DNA of 64,000 nt from Micropruina glycogenica (GCF_900289045.1 NZ_LT985188.1:2046001-2110000), one strand, 5' to 3'. Counted from the stretch's first letter, positions 25,795 through 36,713 are shown. Notes: a model not told the origin generated them from the sequence alone. Numbers and translations: made by a program.

Positions 25795-26336
25795 CACTTA
25801 CCAGCCTTTCCAACCTTGCGGCGAACCCGCTCGCCGGCGTAGCGCACGCCCTTGCCCTTGTAGGGCTCCGGCTTGCGGATCTTGCGGATGTTCGCCGCAA
25901 CCTCGCCGACGGCCTGCTTGTCGATGCCGTAGACGGTGAACGCGGTGGGCCTCTCGACCGAGAAGGTGATGCCCTCGGGGGCGTTCACCACGACCGGGTG
26001 GCTGAACCCGAGGTTGAACTCGAGCTGAGTCGGGCTTTTGCTGATCACGCGGTAGCCGACGCCGACGATCTCGAGCTTCTTCTCGTAACCGGCGGTGACG
26101 CCGACCACCATGTTGTTCACCAGGGTGCGGGTCAGGCCGTGCAACGAGCGGCTGACCCGCTCGTCGTCGGGCCGGGTGACCTCGATCTCGCCGGCGTCGT
26201 TGCGGCCGACCTTGATGGGTTCGGCCACGGTGTGGTTCAGGGTGCCCTTGGGGCCCTTCACCTCGACCTGCTGGCCGTTCAGCTTCACGTCCACGCCCGC
26301 CGGGATGGCGATCGGGAGCCTGCCAATTCGCGACAT
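25794..26336 (-). CDS. rplF: 50S ribosomal protein L6
   Basis: 180 residues with the usual two homologous domains. It starts [17 protein letters not shown] and ends with the conserved [19 protein letters not shown]. It binds 23S rRNA near the factor-binding site. Confidence 0.96.
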   Translation of the reverse strand: MSRIGRLPIAIPAGVDVKLNGQQVEVKGPKGTLNHTVAEPIKVGRNDAGEIEVTRPDDERVSRSLHGLTRTLVNNMVVGVTAGYEKKLEIVGVGYRVISKSPTQLEFNLGFSHPVVVNAPEGITFSVERPTAFTVYGIDKQAVGEVAANIRKIRKPEPYKGKGVRYAGERVRRKVGKAGK

Positions 26337-26351
26337 GTCAGTTCCCCTTTC

Positions 26352-26759
26352 TCACCACACGTAGGCGAGCACTTCGCCGCCCACGGACTTGGAGTTGGCT
26401 TCGGAGTCGGTGAGCAGGCCCTGCGACGTCGAGATGATCGCGATGCCGAGGCCCCCGAGCACCTTGGGCAGGCCGGTCGACTTGGCGTACACGCGCAGGC
26501 CGGGCTTGCTGATGCGCCGCACACCGGCGATCGAACGCTCGCGGTTGCTGCCGTACTTGAGCGTGATGGTCAGCGTCTTGCCGACCTCGCCCTCGGCGGG
26601 CTCTTTGACCTCGAAGCCGCTGATGTAGCCCTGCTGCTTGAGAATCTCGGCGATACCCACCTTGATCTTGCTGTGCGGCATCGACGTCGAGTCGTGGTAC
26701 GCCTGATTGGCGTTGCGCAGACGCGTCAGCATGTCTGCGATCGGGTCAGTCATGGTCAT
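26352..26759 (-). CDS. rpsH: 30S ribosomal protein S8
   Basis: 135 residues, starting [20 protein letters not shown] and ending GGEVLAYVW. It binds the central domain of 16S rRNA and, in other bacteria, regulates the spc operon translationally. A second in-frame ATG two codons on could also be the start. Confidence 0.96.
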   Translation of the reverse strand: MTMTDPIADMLTRLRNANQAYHDSTSMPHSKIKVGIAEILKQQGYISGFEVKEPAEGEVGKTLTITLKYGSNRERSIAGVRRISKPGLRVYAKSTGLPKVLGGLGIAIISTSQGLLTDSEANSKSVGGEVLAYVW

Positions 26760-26839
26760 GACTTGTTCTTCTTTCTCGGACGGTTTCAGGTCGCCGTTGC
26801 GTGGGCGCCTGACCTGTACGGGTTATGAGTTCTGGAATG

Positions 26840-27025
26840 TCACCAGGACGATTTGGTCACACCGGGCAGCTGGCCGGCGTGCGCGAGCTCACGCAGGCAG
26901 ACCCGGCACAGGCCGAACTTGCGGTAGACGGCCTTGGGCCGGCCGCACTTGCTGCAGCGGGTGTAGGCCCGGACGGCGAACTTCGGCTTGCGGGCCTGCT
27001 TCACCTTCAGCGCAGTCTTTGCCAT
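26840..27025 (-). CDS. rpsN: 30S ribosomal protein S14, zinc-binding type Z
   Basis: 61 residues with the zinc site C24-x2-C27 and C40-x2-C43 (RCSKCGRP...GLCRVCLRE). This Cys-containing form is the one normally encoded in the spc operon; a zinc-free paralogue would be elsewhere. Confidence 0.96.
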   Translation of the reverse strand: MAKTALKVKQARKPKFAVRAYTRCSKCGRPKAVYRKFGLCRVCLRELAHAGQLPGVTKSSW

Positions 27026-27029
27026 TGGG

Positions 27030-27686
27030 TCAGCCTCTCTTCAGGGACTTCTTCTGGGCGCTCTTGGAAGCACCCTGCGGACGCCGCTTCTTGACGACGG
27101 CCTTCTTCGGATCGTTCTCGGGCGCCTTGAACGGGAAGCCCAGTGCGCGCAGCAGCGCGCGGCCCTCGTCGTCGGTGGTGGCCGAGGTGACGAAGGTGAT
27201 GTCCATGCCCCGGGTGCGATCGATGCGGTCTTGATCGATCTCGTGGAACATGACCTGCTCGGTGAGGCCGAAGGTGTAGTTGCCCTGGCCGTCGAACTGG
27301 CGGGCCGACAGGCCGCGGAAGTCGCGGATGCGGGGCAGCGCCAGGGTGAGCAGCCGGTCGGCGAACTCCCACATGCGGTCACCGCGCAGGGTGACGTGGC
27401 AGCCGATCGGCATGCCCTCGCGCAGCTTGAACTGCGCGATCGACTTGCGGGCCTTGGTCACCTGCGGCTTCTGACCCGTGATCTGGGTCATGTCGCGCAC
27501 GGCGCCGTCGATCACCTTGCTGTCGCGAGCGGCGTCGCCGACACCCATGTTGACCACGATCTTGGTCAGGCCGGGGATCTGCATCACGTTGTCGTAGCCG
27601 AACTGCTCGTGCAGTGCCGGCGCGATCTCTTCGCGATACTTCTGCTTCAGCCGCGGCAGGGTCTTCTCTGCGGTGGCGGTGGTCAT
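27030..27686 (-). CDS. rplE: 50S ribosomal protein L5
   Basis: 218 residues. Core signatures: [21 protein letters not shown] and [20 protein letters not shown]. The C-terminus has a basic extension of about 30 residues beyond the compact fold ([20 protein letters not shown]), as in other actinobacteria. It binds 5S rRNA and P-site tRNA. It shares one base with rplX. Confidence 0.95.
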   Translation of the reverse strand: MTTATAEKTLPRLKQKYREEIAPALHEQFGYDNVMQIPGLTKIVVNMGVGDAARDSKVIDGAVRDMTQITGQKPQVTKARKSIAQFKLREGMPIGCHVTLRGDRMWEFADRLLTLALPRIRDFRGLSARQFDGQGNYTFGLTEQVMFHEIDQDRIDRTRGMDITFVTSATTDDEGRALLRALGFPFKAPENDPKKAVVKKRRPQGASKSAQKKSLKRG

Positions 27687-28060
27687 CAGATTTCCTTCCC
27701 GGTCTTGCGGGCGATGCGCACGCTGCGGGTGGTCTCGTACTCGGAGCCGTCCGGACGACGCTTGGTGACGTCACGGCGCTCGTAACCGACGCGGGTCACG
27801 ACCTCTTTGCCGTCCACCTTCACGACCAACTGCACGTTGGACGCGTCAATGGGGGCTTCAGTGGTGATGATCCCGCCCTTGTTCTTGCCGCCGGTCTGCT
27901 GCGAACGATCGGGGGTGTGCTTCTTGACGACGTTCACACCCTCGACGATCACCCGGCCCTGCTCGGGCAGCACCTCGATGATGTCGCCGACCAGGCCCTT
28001 GTCTTTACCGGCGATGACCTTGACCCGGTCACCCTTCTTCACATGCAACGAATTCGCCAT
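27686..28060 (-). CDS. rplX: 50S ribosomal protein L24
   Basis: 124 residues from ATG 28060 ([20 protein letters not shown]), with the KOW motif at the N-terminus. The track of open frame extends upstream, but this start is 1 bp after the rplN stop and fits the family. It is an assembly initiator of the large subunit. Confidence 0.95.
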   Translation of the reverse strand: MANSLHVKKGDRVKVIAGKDKGLVGDIIEVLPEQGRVIVEGVNVVKKHTPDRSQQTGGKNKGGIITTEAPIDASNVQLVVKVDGKEVVTRVGYERRDVTKRRPDGSEYETTRSVRIARKTGKEI

Positions 28061-28061
28061 G

Positions 28062-28430
28062 TCACAGCACCTCCGGCGCGAGCGAGACGATGCGCATGTA
28101 CTTCTTCTCGCGCAGTTCACGGCCGACCGGACCGAAGATGCGGGTGCCGCGAGGCTCTCCGTCGCCCTTCAGAATCACGGCGGCGTTCTCATCGAACTTG
28201 ATGTAGGAGCCGTCGGGACGACGGGTCTCTTTCACCGTACGGACGATGACGGCCTTGACCACCTCGCCCTTCTTCACGTTTCCGCCCGGAATAGCGTCCT
28301 TCACCGTGGCGACGATCTTGTCGCCCAGGCCGGCGTAGCGCCGCTTGGACCCACCGAGCACGCGGATGCAGAGCAGCTCCTTCGCACCCGTGTTGTCGGC
28401 GACCTTGAGTCGCGTCTCCTGCTGGATCAT
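28062..28430 (-). CDS. rplN: 50S ribosomal protein L14
   Basis: 122 residues, near-canonical ([40 protein letters not shown]). A 67-bp spacer separates it from rpsQ, the widest gap in this part of the cluster and the usual S10/spc boundary, so a secondary promoter is possible there. Confidence 0.96.
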   Translation of the reverse strand: MIQQETRLKVADNTGAKELLCIRVLGGSKRRYAGLGDKIVATVKDAIPGGNVKKGEVVKAVIVRTVKETRRPDGSYIKFDENAAVILKGDGEPRGTRIFGPVGRELREKKYMRIVSLAPEVL

Positions 28431-28497
28431 TTCTCACCTCGCCGGTGTGGCTGGAACTCGCTGCGCTCGTGCTCAATTTTCATTTCAGGCACCTCGC

Positions 28498-28779
28498 TCA
28501 CTTGGCCTTCTCGAGGATCTCGACCAGACGCCAGCGCTTGGTGGCTGAGGTCGGACGAGTCTCCATCACCCGGACGCGGTCGCCGACGCCGGCGTCGTTC
28601 GCCTCGTCGTGCGCCTTCAGCCGCTCGGTCTTGGTCATGACCTTGCCGTACAGCGGATGCTTGACCCGCTGCTCGACCGCAACGACGACCGTCTTGTCCA
28701 TCTTGTCGGACACGACGACGCCCTCACGCACCTTGCGGGCAGCCTGCCGAGTCGGCTCAGCGTGCTTGCTTTCACTCAT
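28498..28779 (-). CDS. rpsQ: 30S ribosomal protein S17
   Basis: 93 residues from ATG 28779 ([20 protein letters not shown]). The OB-fold core is [25 protein letters not shown]. It lies 5 bp after rpmC. A longer frame upstream only overlaps rpmC and was not used. Confidence 0.95.
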   Translation of the reverse strand: MSESKHAEPTRQAARKVREGVVVSDKMDKTVVVAVEQRVKHPLYGKVMTKTERLKAHDEANDAGVGDRVRVMETRPTSATKRWRLVEILEKAK

Positions 28780-28784
28780 TGCTC

Positions 28785-29012
28785 TCACTTGTCCTGATCG
28801 GGATCGGGCACGATGCCGAGGTTGCGCTCCTGCAGCACGGTGTAGACCCGCGCGATGTCTTTGCGGACCTCGCGCAGCCGGCCGTGCGACTCGAGCTGAC
28901 CGGTGGCGGCGGCGAAGCGGAGGTTGAACAGCTCCTCCTTGTACTCCTTGACCTTGGCGTTGAGCTCGTCGCGGCTGAGGCCGCGCAGGTCGCTGGCAGT
29001 GGTGGTCGCCAT
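28785..29012 (-). CDS. rpmC: 50S ribosomal protein L29
   Basis: 75 residues, a two-helix protein at the peptide exit tunnel ([40 protein letters not shown]). It shares one base with the rplP stop. Confidence 0.95.
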   Translation of the reverse strand: MATTTASDLRGLSRDELNAKVKEYKEELFNLRFAAATGQLESHGRLREVRKDIARVYTVLQERNLGIVPDPDQDK

Positions 29013-29431
29013 CAGATGTCACCTGCTTCCCGCTTGATGAAGCGTGCCTTGAAGGGCAGCTTGTGGATCGCCAGCCGCATGGCCTCGCGGGCCACGTCCT
29101 CGCCGACGCCGGAGAGTTCGAACAGCACGCGGCCGGGCTTGACGTTGGCCACCCACCATTCGGGGGAACCCTTGCCGGAACCCATGCGGGTCTCGGCCGG
29201 CTTCTTGGTCAGCGGACGGTCGGGGTAGACGTTGATCCACACCTTGCCGCCACGCTTGATGTGCCGGGTCATGGCGATACGAGCGCTCTCGATCTGACGG
29301 TTGGTCAGGTACGAGGACTCCAGGGCCTGGATGCCGTAATCGCCGAACGCCAGCTTGGTACCGCCCTTGGCCGCACCGTCCCGCTTGGGGTGGTGCTGCT
29401 TGCGGTGCTTGACCCTACGGGGAATCAACAT
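29012..29431 (-). CDS. rplP: 50S ribosomal protein L16
   Basis: 139 residues: [19 protein letters not shown] at the start, [26 protein letters not shown] in the middle. It is essential for A-site tRNA positioning. It follows rpsC after 2 bp. Confidence 0.96.
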   Translation of the reverse strand: MLIPRRVKHRKQHHPKRDGAAKGGTKLAFGDYGIQALESSYLTNRQIESARIAMTRHIKRGGKVWINVYPDRPLTKKPAETRMGSGKGSPEWWVANVKPGRVLFELSGVGEDVAREAMRLAIHKLPFKARFIKREAGDI

Positions 29432-29433
29432 GC

Positions 29434-30246
29434 TCAGGCTCCTGCATTCTCTGCCACGCCTTCGGCCGCGGGGGCCTCGGCGGCCTCGGCGCGGCGGCGT
29501 CCGCCACGCTCCGGACGGTTGTCACGGCCACCACGGTCGTCGCGACGCGGCCCACGGGCCGGACGGCGCTGGCCGCCGGCGGTGGCCCGGGCGGCACGCT
29601 GGGCGGCGCGCTCGGCGCGGTTGCCCGACACGTCGCCCTTGTAGATCCAGACCTTCACGCCGATGCGGCCGAAGGTGGTCTTGGCCTCGAAGAAGCCGTA
29701 GTCGATGTCGGCGCGCAGGGTGTGCAGCGGCACGCGGCCCTCGCGGTAGAACTCCGACCGGCTCATCTCGGCGCCGCCCAGACGGCCGGAGCACTTGATC
29801 TTGATGCCGGTGGCACCCGAGCGCATGGCGGTCTGCTGGGCCTTGCGCATCGCGCGGCGGAACGCCACGCGGGCGCTCAGCTGCTCGGCGATGCCCTGGG
29901 CGACCAGCTGGGCGTCGATCTCGGGGTTCTTCACCTCGAGAATGTTCAGCTGCACCTGCTTGCCGGTGAGCTTCTCGAGCTCGGCCCGCACGCGCTCGGC
30001 CTCGGCGCCGTTACGGCCGATGACGATGCCCGGACGCGCGGCGTACAGGAAGATCGTGACCCGCTCGCTGCGGCGCTCGATCTCGACCGAGCTGATGCCG
30101 GCGCGCTCGAGCGTCTTGTGCAGGTACTTGCGGACCTTCACGTCCTCGGCCACGTACTCGGCGTAGCCCTTGTCGGCGTACCACCGGGTCTTGTGATCGG
30201 TAGTGATGCCGAGCCGGAAGCCGTTCGGGTTGATCTTCTGACCCAT
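29434..30246 (-). CDS. rpsC: 30S ribosomal protein S3
   Basis: 270 residues. The KH domain ([22 protein letters not shown]) and C-terminal S3 domain ([18 protein letters not shown]) are intact. The last 55 residues are a low-complexity Arg/Gly then Ala-rich tail ([17 protein letters not shown]), longer than in most bacteria but usual for actinobacteria. It contributes to mRNA helicase activity at the entry channel. Confidence 0.96.
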   Translation of the reverse strand: MGQKINPNGFRLGITTDHKTRWYADKGYAEYVAEDVKVRKYLHKTLERAGISSVEIERRSERVTIFLYAARPGIVIGRNGAEAERVRAELEKLTGKQVQLNILEVKNPEIDAQLVAQGIAEQLSARVAFRRAMRKAQQTAMRSGATGIKIKCSGRLGGAEMSRSEFYREGRVPLHTLRADIDYGFFEAKTTFGRIGVKVWIYKGDVSGNRAERAAQRAARATAGGQRRPARGPRRDDRGGRDNRPERGGRRRAEAAEAPAAEGVAENAGA

Positions 30247-30248
30247 GC

Positions 30249-30641
30249 TCAGGCCTCCTTCGGTTCGACGACGACGGTGATGTGGGCGCCCCGCTTGAGG
30301 ATCCGGCTGGCCGAACCCTTCGCCCGCGGGCGAATGCGGCGCAGCGTCATGCCCTCGTCCACGAAGGCCTGGCTGATGTACAGCTCATCGGCGCGCAGGT
30401 CTTCGGTGGCGGCGGCGTTCGCCGAAGCGGACGCGACCACCTTGTAGACCGGCTCGCTGGCGGCCTGCGGGGCGAACTTCAGCACCGTCAGGGCGTCCGT
30501 CACCGGCATGCCGCGAACCAGGTCGACGACCCGGCGAACCTTGGTCGGCGACATCCGGACTCCACGCGCGATGGCGTACGAGCCAGGACGGTCGCCGAGC
30601 AGGCGGGAACGCCGCGTGGGGCGGTTCTCCTTGTTGCTCAT
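30249..30641 (-). CDS. rplV: 50S ribosomal protein L22
   Basis: 130 residues. It contains [19 protein letters not shown] and the tunnel beta-hairpin region [22 protein letters not shown]. Its loop lines the exit tunnel where macrolides bind. It is separated by 2 bp from rpsC. Confidence 0.96.
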   Translation of the reverse strand: MSNKENRPTRRSRLLGDRPGSYAIARGVRMSPTKVRRVVDLVRGMPVTDALTVLKFAPQAASEPVYKVVASASANAAATEDLRADELYISQAFVDEGMTLRRIRPRAKGSASRILKRGAHITVVVEPKEA

Positions 30642-30664
30642 AACTCTTTCCTTTTCTCGCTCGC

Positions 30665-30946
30665 TCAGCGGCGGCGCGACTTCTTGTCTTCTTTGATGTG
30701 CCCGCGGTACGTGCGGGTGGGGGCGAACTCGCCCAGCTTGTGACCGATCATCGACTCGGTGACGAAGACCGGCACATGCTTGCGACCGTCGTGCACCGCG
30801 ATGGTGTGGCCGATCATGTCGGGAATGATCATCGACCGGCGTGACCAGGTCTTGATCACCTGCTTGGTGCCCTTGGTGTTCTGCACCTCGACCTTCTTGG
30901 CGAGGTGGTCGTCGACGAAGGGACCCTTCTTCAGGCTGCGTGGCAT
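30665..30946 (-). CDS. rpsS: 30S ribosomal protein S19
   Basis: 93 residues: [19 protein letters not shown], then [20 protein letters not shown]. It is part of the 30S head near the A-site finger. Confidence 0.96.
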   Translation of the reverse strand: MPRSLKKGPFVDDHLAKKVEVQNTKGTKQVIKTWSRRSMIIPDMIGHTIAVHDGRKHVPVFVTESMIGHKLGEFAPTRTYRGHIKEDKKSRRR

Positions 30947-30968
30947 CTTGTTATCTCACCTGTTCCAA

Positions 30969-31805
<837 letters not shown>

Positions 31806-31824
31806 GAAAGTGTCTCCTCGTCGC

Positions 31825-32133
31825 TCAGACGCCGGCCGAGCCGAAGATGTCGATGCGCTGGCCGTCGGCCACCGTCACGATGGCCCGCTTGGTGTCGGGG
31901 CGCTTGCCCCAGCCGGCCCGCGTGCGGCGCTTCTTGCCCGCTCTGTTGATGGTGTTCACGTTCGTGACCTTGACGTCGAAGACGGCCTCGACGGCGATCT
32001 TGATCTCAGTCTTGTTCGCGCTGGTGGCGACCAGGAACGTGTACTTGTTCTCGTCCAGAAGGCCGTAGCTCTTCTCGGAGACCACGGGCGCGAGCAGAAT
32101 GTCGCGGTGGTCGCGGATCTTGTGGTCGCTCAC
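31825..32133 (-). CDS. rplW: 50S ribosomal protein L23
   Basis: 102 residues: [22 protein letters not shown], then [21 protein letters not shown]. It sits at the tunnel exit and docks signal recognition particle and trigger factor. It overlaps rplD by 4 bp. Confidence 0.96.
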   Translation of the reverse strand: MSDHKIRDHRDILLAPVVSEKSYGLLDENKYTFLVATSANKTEIKIAVEAVFDVKVTNVNTINRAGKKRRTRAGWGKRPDTKRAIVTVADGQRIDIFGSAGV

Positions 32134-32774
32134 TTCGCGGCCTCCTCAGTCAGCTCGGCGGCCGAACCGGTGAAGTCGGCCAGCGCGGCGGTGGTGAACA
32201 CGACGTCGTCGGAGTTCAGCACGTCGTAGGCGTTCAGTTGGTCGACGGCCAGCGCGTGCACCGAGGCGACGTTGCGCAGGCTCAGCCACGCCACGTCCTC
32301 GTCACGGCTCAGCACGACCAGGATCTTGGCGCCGCCGACCTCGGCCAGCGCCTTGAGGGCGGCCTTGGTGCTCGGGGTCTCGCCGGTCACGATCGAGTCG
32401 ATCACGTGCACGTTGCCGTTGCGGGCCCGGTCAGACAGCGAACCGCGCAGGGCGGCCACGATCATCTTCTTGGGCGTGCGCTGGCTGTAGTCACGCGGTT
32501 GCGGGCCGTGCACGACGCCACCACCGGTCCACTGCGGGGCGCGGCGCGAACCCTGGCGGGCGCGTCCGGTGCCCTTCTGGCGCCACGGCTTGGCGCCACC
32601 GCCGGAGACCTCGCCCCGAGTCTTGGTGGCGTGCGTGCCCTGGCGGGCGGCGGCCTGCTGGGCCACCACGACCTGGTGGATCAGCGGCACGTTGGTCTGC
32701 ACGTCGAAGTAGGCGGCGGGCAGATCGGCGCTGGCCTTCGAGCCCAGCACCTTGACGGTTTGGCTCTCGCTCAT
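32130..32774 (-). CDS. rplD: 50S ribosomal protein L4
   Basis: 214 residues. The tunnel loop [24 protein letters not shown] is intact; this loop is where macrolide resistance mutations occur. In some bacteria L4 controls the S10 operon by acting on its leader. It overlaps rplC and rplW by 4 bp each. Confidence 0.96.
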   Translation of the reverse strand: MSESQTVKVLGSKASADLPAAYFDVQTNVPLIHQVVVAQQAAARQGTHATKTRGEVSGGGAKPWRQKGTGRARQGSRRAPQWTGGGVVHGPQPRDYSQRTPKKMIVAALRGSLSDRARNGNVHVIDSIVTGETPSTKAALKALAEVGGAKILVVLSRDEDVAWLSLRNVASVHALAVDQLNAYDVLNSDDVVFTTAALADFTGSAAELTEEAAK

Positions 32775-33430
32775 TCGGCGGCACCCTTCTTGGCGGCCGT
32801 GCGCAGCACGACGAGCGAACCCTTGGGGCCGGGCACGGAGCCCTTGACCAGGATCAGCCCGCGCTCGGCGTCGACGGCGTGGACGGTGAGGTTCTGGACG
32901 GTGACCTTCTCGACACCCATGCGGCCGGCCATGCGCATGCCCTTGAACACCTTCGAAGGGGTGGACGAGCCGCCGATGGAACCGGGCGAGCGGTGCTTGC
33001 GGTGCACACCGTGGCTGGCGCGCAGGCCGTGGAAGCCGTGCCGCTTCATGACGCCCGCGGTGCCCTTGCCCTTGCTGACGCCGGTGACGTCGACCACGTC
33101 GGCCGCGGCGAACACGTCGGCCAGCAGCTCCTGGCCCAGCGTGTACTCGCTGGCGTCAGCGGTGCGCAGTTCGACCAGATGCTTGCGCGGGGTGACCCCG
33201 GCCGCATCGAAGTGGCCCGCTGCGGGCTTGGTCACCTTGGTGGGCTTGATCGCCCCGAAGCCGAGCTGGACGGCCGCGTAGCCGTCTTTCTCGGGGGAAC
33301 GGACCTGGGTGACGACACAGGGTCCGGCCTGAATGACGGTGACCGGAACGACGACGTTGTTGTCGTCCCAGGTCTGGGTCATGCCGAGCTTGGTGCCCAG
33401 CAGGCCCTTGATTTTACGATCGTTAGACAT
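32771..33430 (-). CDS. rplC: 50S ribosomal protein L3
   Basis: 219 residues. It starts [23 protein letters not shown] after a short lead and has the [20 protein letters not shown] loop that reaches the peptidyl transferase centre. It lies 11 bp after rpsJ. Confidence 0.97.
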   Translation of the reverse strand: MSNDRKIKGLLGTKLGMTQTWDDNNVVVPVTVIQAGPCVVTQVRSPEKDGYAAVQLGFGAIKPTKVTKPAAGHFDAAGVTPRKHLVELRTADASEYTLGQELLADVFAAADVVDVTGVSKGKGTAGVMKRHGFHGLRASHGVHRKHRSPGSIGGSSTPSKVFKGMRMAGRMGVEKVTVQNLTVHAVDAERGLILVKGSVPGPKGSLVVLRTAAKKGAAE

Positions 33431-33441
33431 GTTCGGCGACC

Positions 33442-33753
33442 TCAGGGGAGCTTGATCTCGATGTCGACACCGGCCGGCAGGTCGAGCCGCATCAGCGAGT
33501 CGACGGTCTTCGGCGTGGGGTCGAGAATGTCGATCAGCCGCTTGTGCGTACGCATCTCGAAGTGCTCGCGGCTGTCTTTGTACTTGTGCGGAGAACGGAT
33601 CACGCAGAACACGTTCTTCTCGGTGGGCAACGGCACGGGGCCGGCCACCTTGGCACCGGTGCGGGTCACCGTGTCGACGATCTTCTTCGCCGAGGAGTCG
33701 ATGACCTCGTGGTCGTAGGCCCGGAGTCGGATCCGGATCTTCTGTCCCGCCAC
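33442..33753 (-). CDS. rpsJ: 30S ribosomal protein S10
   Basis: 103 residues from GTG 33753 ([20 protein letters not shown]), with the ribosome binding site AAGGAA eight bases before. The open frame continues to 33912 but has no family similarity there. S10 is also NusE, a factor in antitermination. It is first in the operon. The usual upstream neighbours (tuf, fusA, rpsG) are missing because a transposon lies within 0.3 kb of the start. Confidence 0.96.
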   Translation of the reverse strand: MAGQKIRIRLRAYDHEVIDSSAKKIVDTVTRTGAKVAGPVPLPTEKNVFCVIRSPHKYKDSREHFEMRTHKRLIDILDPTPKTVDSLMRLDLPAGVDIEIKLP

Positions 33754-33992
33754 TGGTATTCCTTCTGTTCGTCGGATACGGCTGCTCCGACCCCCGCGGT
33801 CGGGCGTGTCGCGCCTATCAGGGCCGCACACGATCGAGAAAATCGTTCGTGGTAGGGCCCGGCTGACGACTGGTCCGCCTGGGGGCACCACGGCGTGACC
33901 GCCGCGGAGCAACCTGACGATTCTGTCACACGTGTCGGGGGCGCTTCAAATCGAGGGCGGTGGCTTTCGTTGCCGGCTGCGCCGCCAGGGTC

Positions 33993-34040
33993 ACGTAGCT
34001 GCCTTTGTGACACGTCGCTGCCTGCGTGCAGGCAGTTGGG
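33993..34040. repeat. Repeat E (68-bp palindrome), left fragment interrupted by the transposon
   Basis: The first 48 bases of the 68-bp unit, identical to 40951-40998. The rest is at 40743-40771; joining the two and removing the 9-bp duplication restores exactly 68 bp. Confidence 0.88.
34032..34040. repeat. Target-site duplication, left copy (GCAGTTGGG)
   Basis: Nine bases identical to 40743-40751, directly outside the TGTGG end of the transposon. Confidence 0.8.
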
Positions 34041-34073
34041 TGTGGCCTTGGCCGTTATGTGGCGGGGTTCTGT
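34041..34073 (+). repeat. Left terminal inverted repeat of the transposon (33 bp)
   Basis: Begins TGTGGCCTTGGCCGTTA and ends GGCGGGGTTCTGT. It matches the reverse complement of 40710-40742 at 27 of 33 positions, including the outer TGTGG and the inner 14 bases. Confidence 0.88.
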
Positions 34074-34195
34074 CGCCGCTTCGTGAGTTCCCTGATGATC
34101 GGGCGAATCGTCCCGTGGGTCGATCCCCAACTGACACAGCCTCGTTCGCACGCTTAGCGACTCCGGGCTGCGTAAAACCACTTCAGTCCTCGCTG

Positions 34196-34201
34196 TATAG
34201 T
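34196..34201 (+). promoter_or_regulatory. Probable -10 element of the cmtR-cadD operon
   Basis: TATAGT ends 7 bases before the ATG, and no ribosome binding site is present, so the transcript is probably leaderless. The surrounding AT-rich dyad (CTGTATAGTTCAG) overlaps where a CmtR-type repressor would bind. Confidence 0.55.
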
Positions 34202-34208
34202 TCAGCGC

Positions 34209-34568
34209 ATGCTGACCATTGCTTCTCGCCTGGACGTGATGAACCGGTTGGGCCGCGCGCTGGCCGACCCGACCAGGTCCCGGATCATCCTGACGCTGCT
34301 CGACCGGCCGGCCTACCCGGCAGAGCTGGCCCGCGATCTGGACCTCACACGCTCCAACGTGTCCAATCATCTGGCGTGCCTGCGCGACTGCGGCATCGTT
34401 GCTGCCGAACCCGAGGGCCGCAAGACGCGCTACGAGATCGCCGATCCCCACCTGACGCAGGCGCTGACCGCCCTGGTTGACGTCACCCTCGCGGTTGACG
34501 AGAACGCCCCGTGCATCGATCCTGCCTGCTCGGTGCACGGATGCGACGCAGCAGAGGCGGGCGCGTGA
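34209..34568 (+). CDS. cmtR: Cd/Pb-sensing ArsR/SmtB-family repressor, CmtR type
   Basis: 119 residues. The winged helix-turn-helix (PAELARDLDLTRSNVSNHLACLRDCGIV) has Cys57 and Cys61 in the recognition helix, and Cys102 lies in the C-terminal tail (ENAPCIDPACSVHGC). These are exactly the three metal ligands, by number, of the characterised CmtR repressors that sense cadmium and lead. Extra cysteines at 107 and 112 may modulate binding. The stop overlaps the cadD GTG by 4 bp, so repressor and efflux protein are one unit, derepressed by metal. Confidence 0.92.
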   Translation: MLTIASRLDVMNRLGRALADPTRSRIILTLLDRPAYPAELARDLDLTRSNVSNHLACLRDCGIVAAEPEGRKTRYEIADPHLTQALTALVDVTLAVDENAPCIDPACSVHGCDAAEAGA

Positions 34569-35161
34569 TCCTGGCTGCGGTCCTGCAGGCAATCGGCCTG
34601 TTCATCGCGACCAACATCGACGACATCATCGTGCTCTCCTTGTTCTTCGCCCGCGGCGCGGGCCAACGCGGGACGACCACCCGCATCTTGGTCGGCCAGT
34701 ACGTGGGGTTCGCCTGCATCCTCGGTGCCGCTGTGCTGGTGACTATCGGAGCCGGAGCATTCCTGCCCTCAGCAGCTATCCCGTACTTCGGGCTCATCCC
34801 CCTGGCCCTCGGTCTCTGGGCTGCATGGCAAGCCTGGCGCGGAGACGATGACGACGATGACGCCAAGGTCACGGGCACGAAGGTCAGCGCGTGGACCGTC
34901 GCAGGAGTCACCTTCGCCAACGGCGGAGACAACATCGGCGTCTATGTCCCCGTCTTCCTCAGCGTGGAACCCATCGCAGTGGTCGCCTACTGCCTCGTCT
35001 TCCTCGCGCTCGTCGCGGTCCTGGTCGTAGTCGCCAAGTTCGTTGCCACCCGGCCGCCGATCGCTGAAGTCCTCGAGCGCTGGGAACACATCCTGTTCCC
35101 CATCGTCCTGATCGGCCTCGGCATCGTCATCCTCGTCAGCGGAGGAGCGTTCGGTCTCTGA
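34565..35161 (+). CDS. cadD: CadD-family cadmium resistance transporter
   Basis: 198 residues from GTG 34565 (VILAAVLQAIGLFIATNIDDIIV), the family start; the ATG at 34511 would lie deep in cmtR. Five or six membrane helices are present. The repeated NIDDIIVLS and GGDNIGVYVPVF segments are the paired Asn/Asp motifs of the CadD/LysE-like fold. A central acidic loop (RGDDDDDDAK) could bind metal. It gives cadmium resistance, presumably by export. Confidence 0.9.
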   Translation: MILAAVLQAIGLFIATNIDDIIVLSLFFARGAGQRGTTTRILVGQYVGFACILGAAVLVTIGAGAFLPSAAIPYFGLIPLALGLWAAWQAWRGDDDDDDAKVTGTKVSAWTVAGVTFANGGDNIGVYVPVFLSVEPIAVVAYCLVFLALVAVLVVVAKFVATRPPIAEVLERWEHILFPIVLIGLGIVILVSGGAFGL

Positions 35162-35227
35162 CGGAGCCAAAGCGAACGAGAGAGGTCGCCAGGCTCGACG
35201 CTCCGGTATAGGGATCCCTGTGCGGGT

Positions 35228-36676
35228 TCATGCTGCGCAGCAGGAGAGTTTGGTGATGTCGGTGGTGAAGGTTTGGGCGGTGAGTTTGAGGCCTTCGGCC
35301 ATGGTCAGGTAGGGGCTCCAGAGGTTGGCGACCTGGTCGGTGGTCATGCCGGCCTCGAGGATGTAGACGCCGGCGGCGGCGAGGTCACCGGCGTCCTGGG
35401 CGAGGGCGGTGATGCCGATGATGCGGCCGGTGTCGGCGTCGGTGACGATCTTGATGAGCCCGCGGGTGTCACGGTTGACGATGGCGCGCGGGACGTGCGC
35501 CAGGGGCAGGGCGCGGCTGTCGCAGCGGATCCCGGCAGTGCGGGCCTGCTGGTCGGTCATTCCGACGGAGGCCAGGGCGGGGCTGGTGAACACGACCCGG
35601 GGCAGGTGGCGGTAGTCGACCTCCCGGCCGGCTCCGGTGAGGGCGTTGTCGGCGACCAGGGCGCCGTGGGCCGCGGCGACGTACACGAACTGCGGGTGGG
35701 CGGTGACGTCACCCGCGGCCCAGATCCGCGGGTTCGTGGTGCGCAGGTGGCTGTCGATGATGACCTCGCCGCGCTTGCCGGCGCGCACGCCGATGGTGTC
35801 GAGGCCGAGCGTGCCGGTGACCGGGCGGCGGCCGGTGGCAACGAGGAGCTCGGCCGCGCGGAGCTCGTGTGAGCCGTCGGCGGTGGTGGCGGTGACCGTG
35901 ACCTCGCCGGTGGCCGGGTCGCGGCGCACCGCGGTGGGCACCGCGCCGCGGATGATCTCGATGCCTTCGTCGGCGAGGATTTCTTCCAGGGCGGTGGCGG
36001 CCTCGGGTTCCTCGTGGGAGGCCAGCCGTGAGCGGACGAGCATGGTGACCTGGGCACCGAGGCGGGAGAAGAGCTGGGCCTGCTCCATGGCGACGTAGCC
36101 GCCGCCGATGACCAGCAGCGACTCCGGGACGTGGTCCAGCTCCATCGCGGTCGTCGAGGTCAGATAACCGGCCTCCTGCAGGCCGGGGACCGGCGGCGCC
36201 CAGGGCGTGGAGCCGGTAGCGATGAGGTGGTGCGCGGCCCGGACGGTTTCCGCCGTGCCGTCCGGGCCGGTCACGCGGAGTGCCGGCTCAGTCGGTGTGC
36301 CGACGAAGGTGGCCTCGCCGGGGTGGAGGGCCCACCCGTACTCGGCGGCCAGGGCCGCGTACTTCTCGCTGCGCAGCGATCCGACGAGCTTGTCCTTGCC
36401 GGCGACCATGGCGGGCATGTCGACCGGTGGGGCGTCGGGGAGTGGCAGACCGGGGAACCGGGCGGCGTCGAGTGTGACGTGGCGGGCCTCGGCGGCCGCG
36501 AGCAGGGCTTTGGAGGGCACACACCCGGTGTTCACGCAGGTACCGCCGATGGTGCCGCGCTCGATCATCACCACCCGCTTGCCCAGGGTGGTGGCGCGGA
36601 TCGCGGCCGCGAACGCCGCCCCACCGGACCCGATCACTGCCAGGTCATACGACCTGCCCTTGTCCGTTGCCGTCAT
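35228..36676 (-). CDS. merA: Mercuric reductase, short form without N-terminal HMA domain
   Basis: 482 residues from ATG 36676, which has a GGGAGGA site; the frame upstream runs into merR and is not used. It is a flavin disulfide reductase with FAD motif DLAVIGSGGAAFAAAIRA, redox pair Cys47/Cys52 in GTCVNTGCVPSK, NAD(P)H motif VIGGGYVAMEQAQLF, and C-terminal vicinal Cys479-Cys480 (LSCCAA), the Hg(II)-binding pair that separates MerA from other members. It reduces Hg(II) to Hg(0). No MerT/MerP importer is linked, so uptake must be by other means. Confidence 0.94.
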   Translation of the reverse strand: MTATDKGRSYDLAVIGSGGAAFAAAIRATTLGKRVVMIERGTIGGTCVNTGCVPSKALLAAAEARHVTLDAARFPGLPLPDAPPVDMPAMVAGKDKLVGSLRSEKYAALAAEYGWALHPGEATFVGTPTEPALRVTGPDGTAETVRAAHHLIATGSTPWAPPVPGLQEAGYLTSTTAMELDHVPESLLVIGGGYVAMEQAQLFSRLGAQVTMLVRSRLASHEEPEAATALEEILADEGIEIIRGAVPTAVRRDPATGEVTVTATTADGSHELRAAELLVATGRRPVTGTLGLDTIGVRAGKRGEVIIDSHLRTTNPRIWAAGDVTAHPQFVYVAAAHGALVADNALTGAGREVDYRHLPRVVFTSPALASVGMTDQQARTAGIRCDSRALPLAHVPRAIVNRDTRGLIKIVTDADTGRIIGITALAQDAGDLAAAGVYILEAGMTTDQVANLWSPYLTMAEGLKLTAQTFTTDITKLSCCAA

Positions 36677-36713
36677 AAGTCCTCCCTTGTTGCCGCGCCT
36701 CAGGACCAGGATC

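Larger units (their letters stand above)
33754..34208. other. S10 operon leader, split palindromic repeat, and left end of the transposon
   Basis: 455 bp without a gene. 33754 to about 33990 should hold the S10 promoter and leader, facing left; I cannot assign a convincing -35/-10 pair. Then follow 48 bp of repeat E (33993-34040), the left transposon end (34041-34073), and the cmtR promoter near 34196. Confidence 0.75.
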
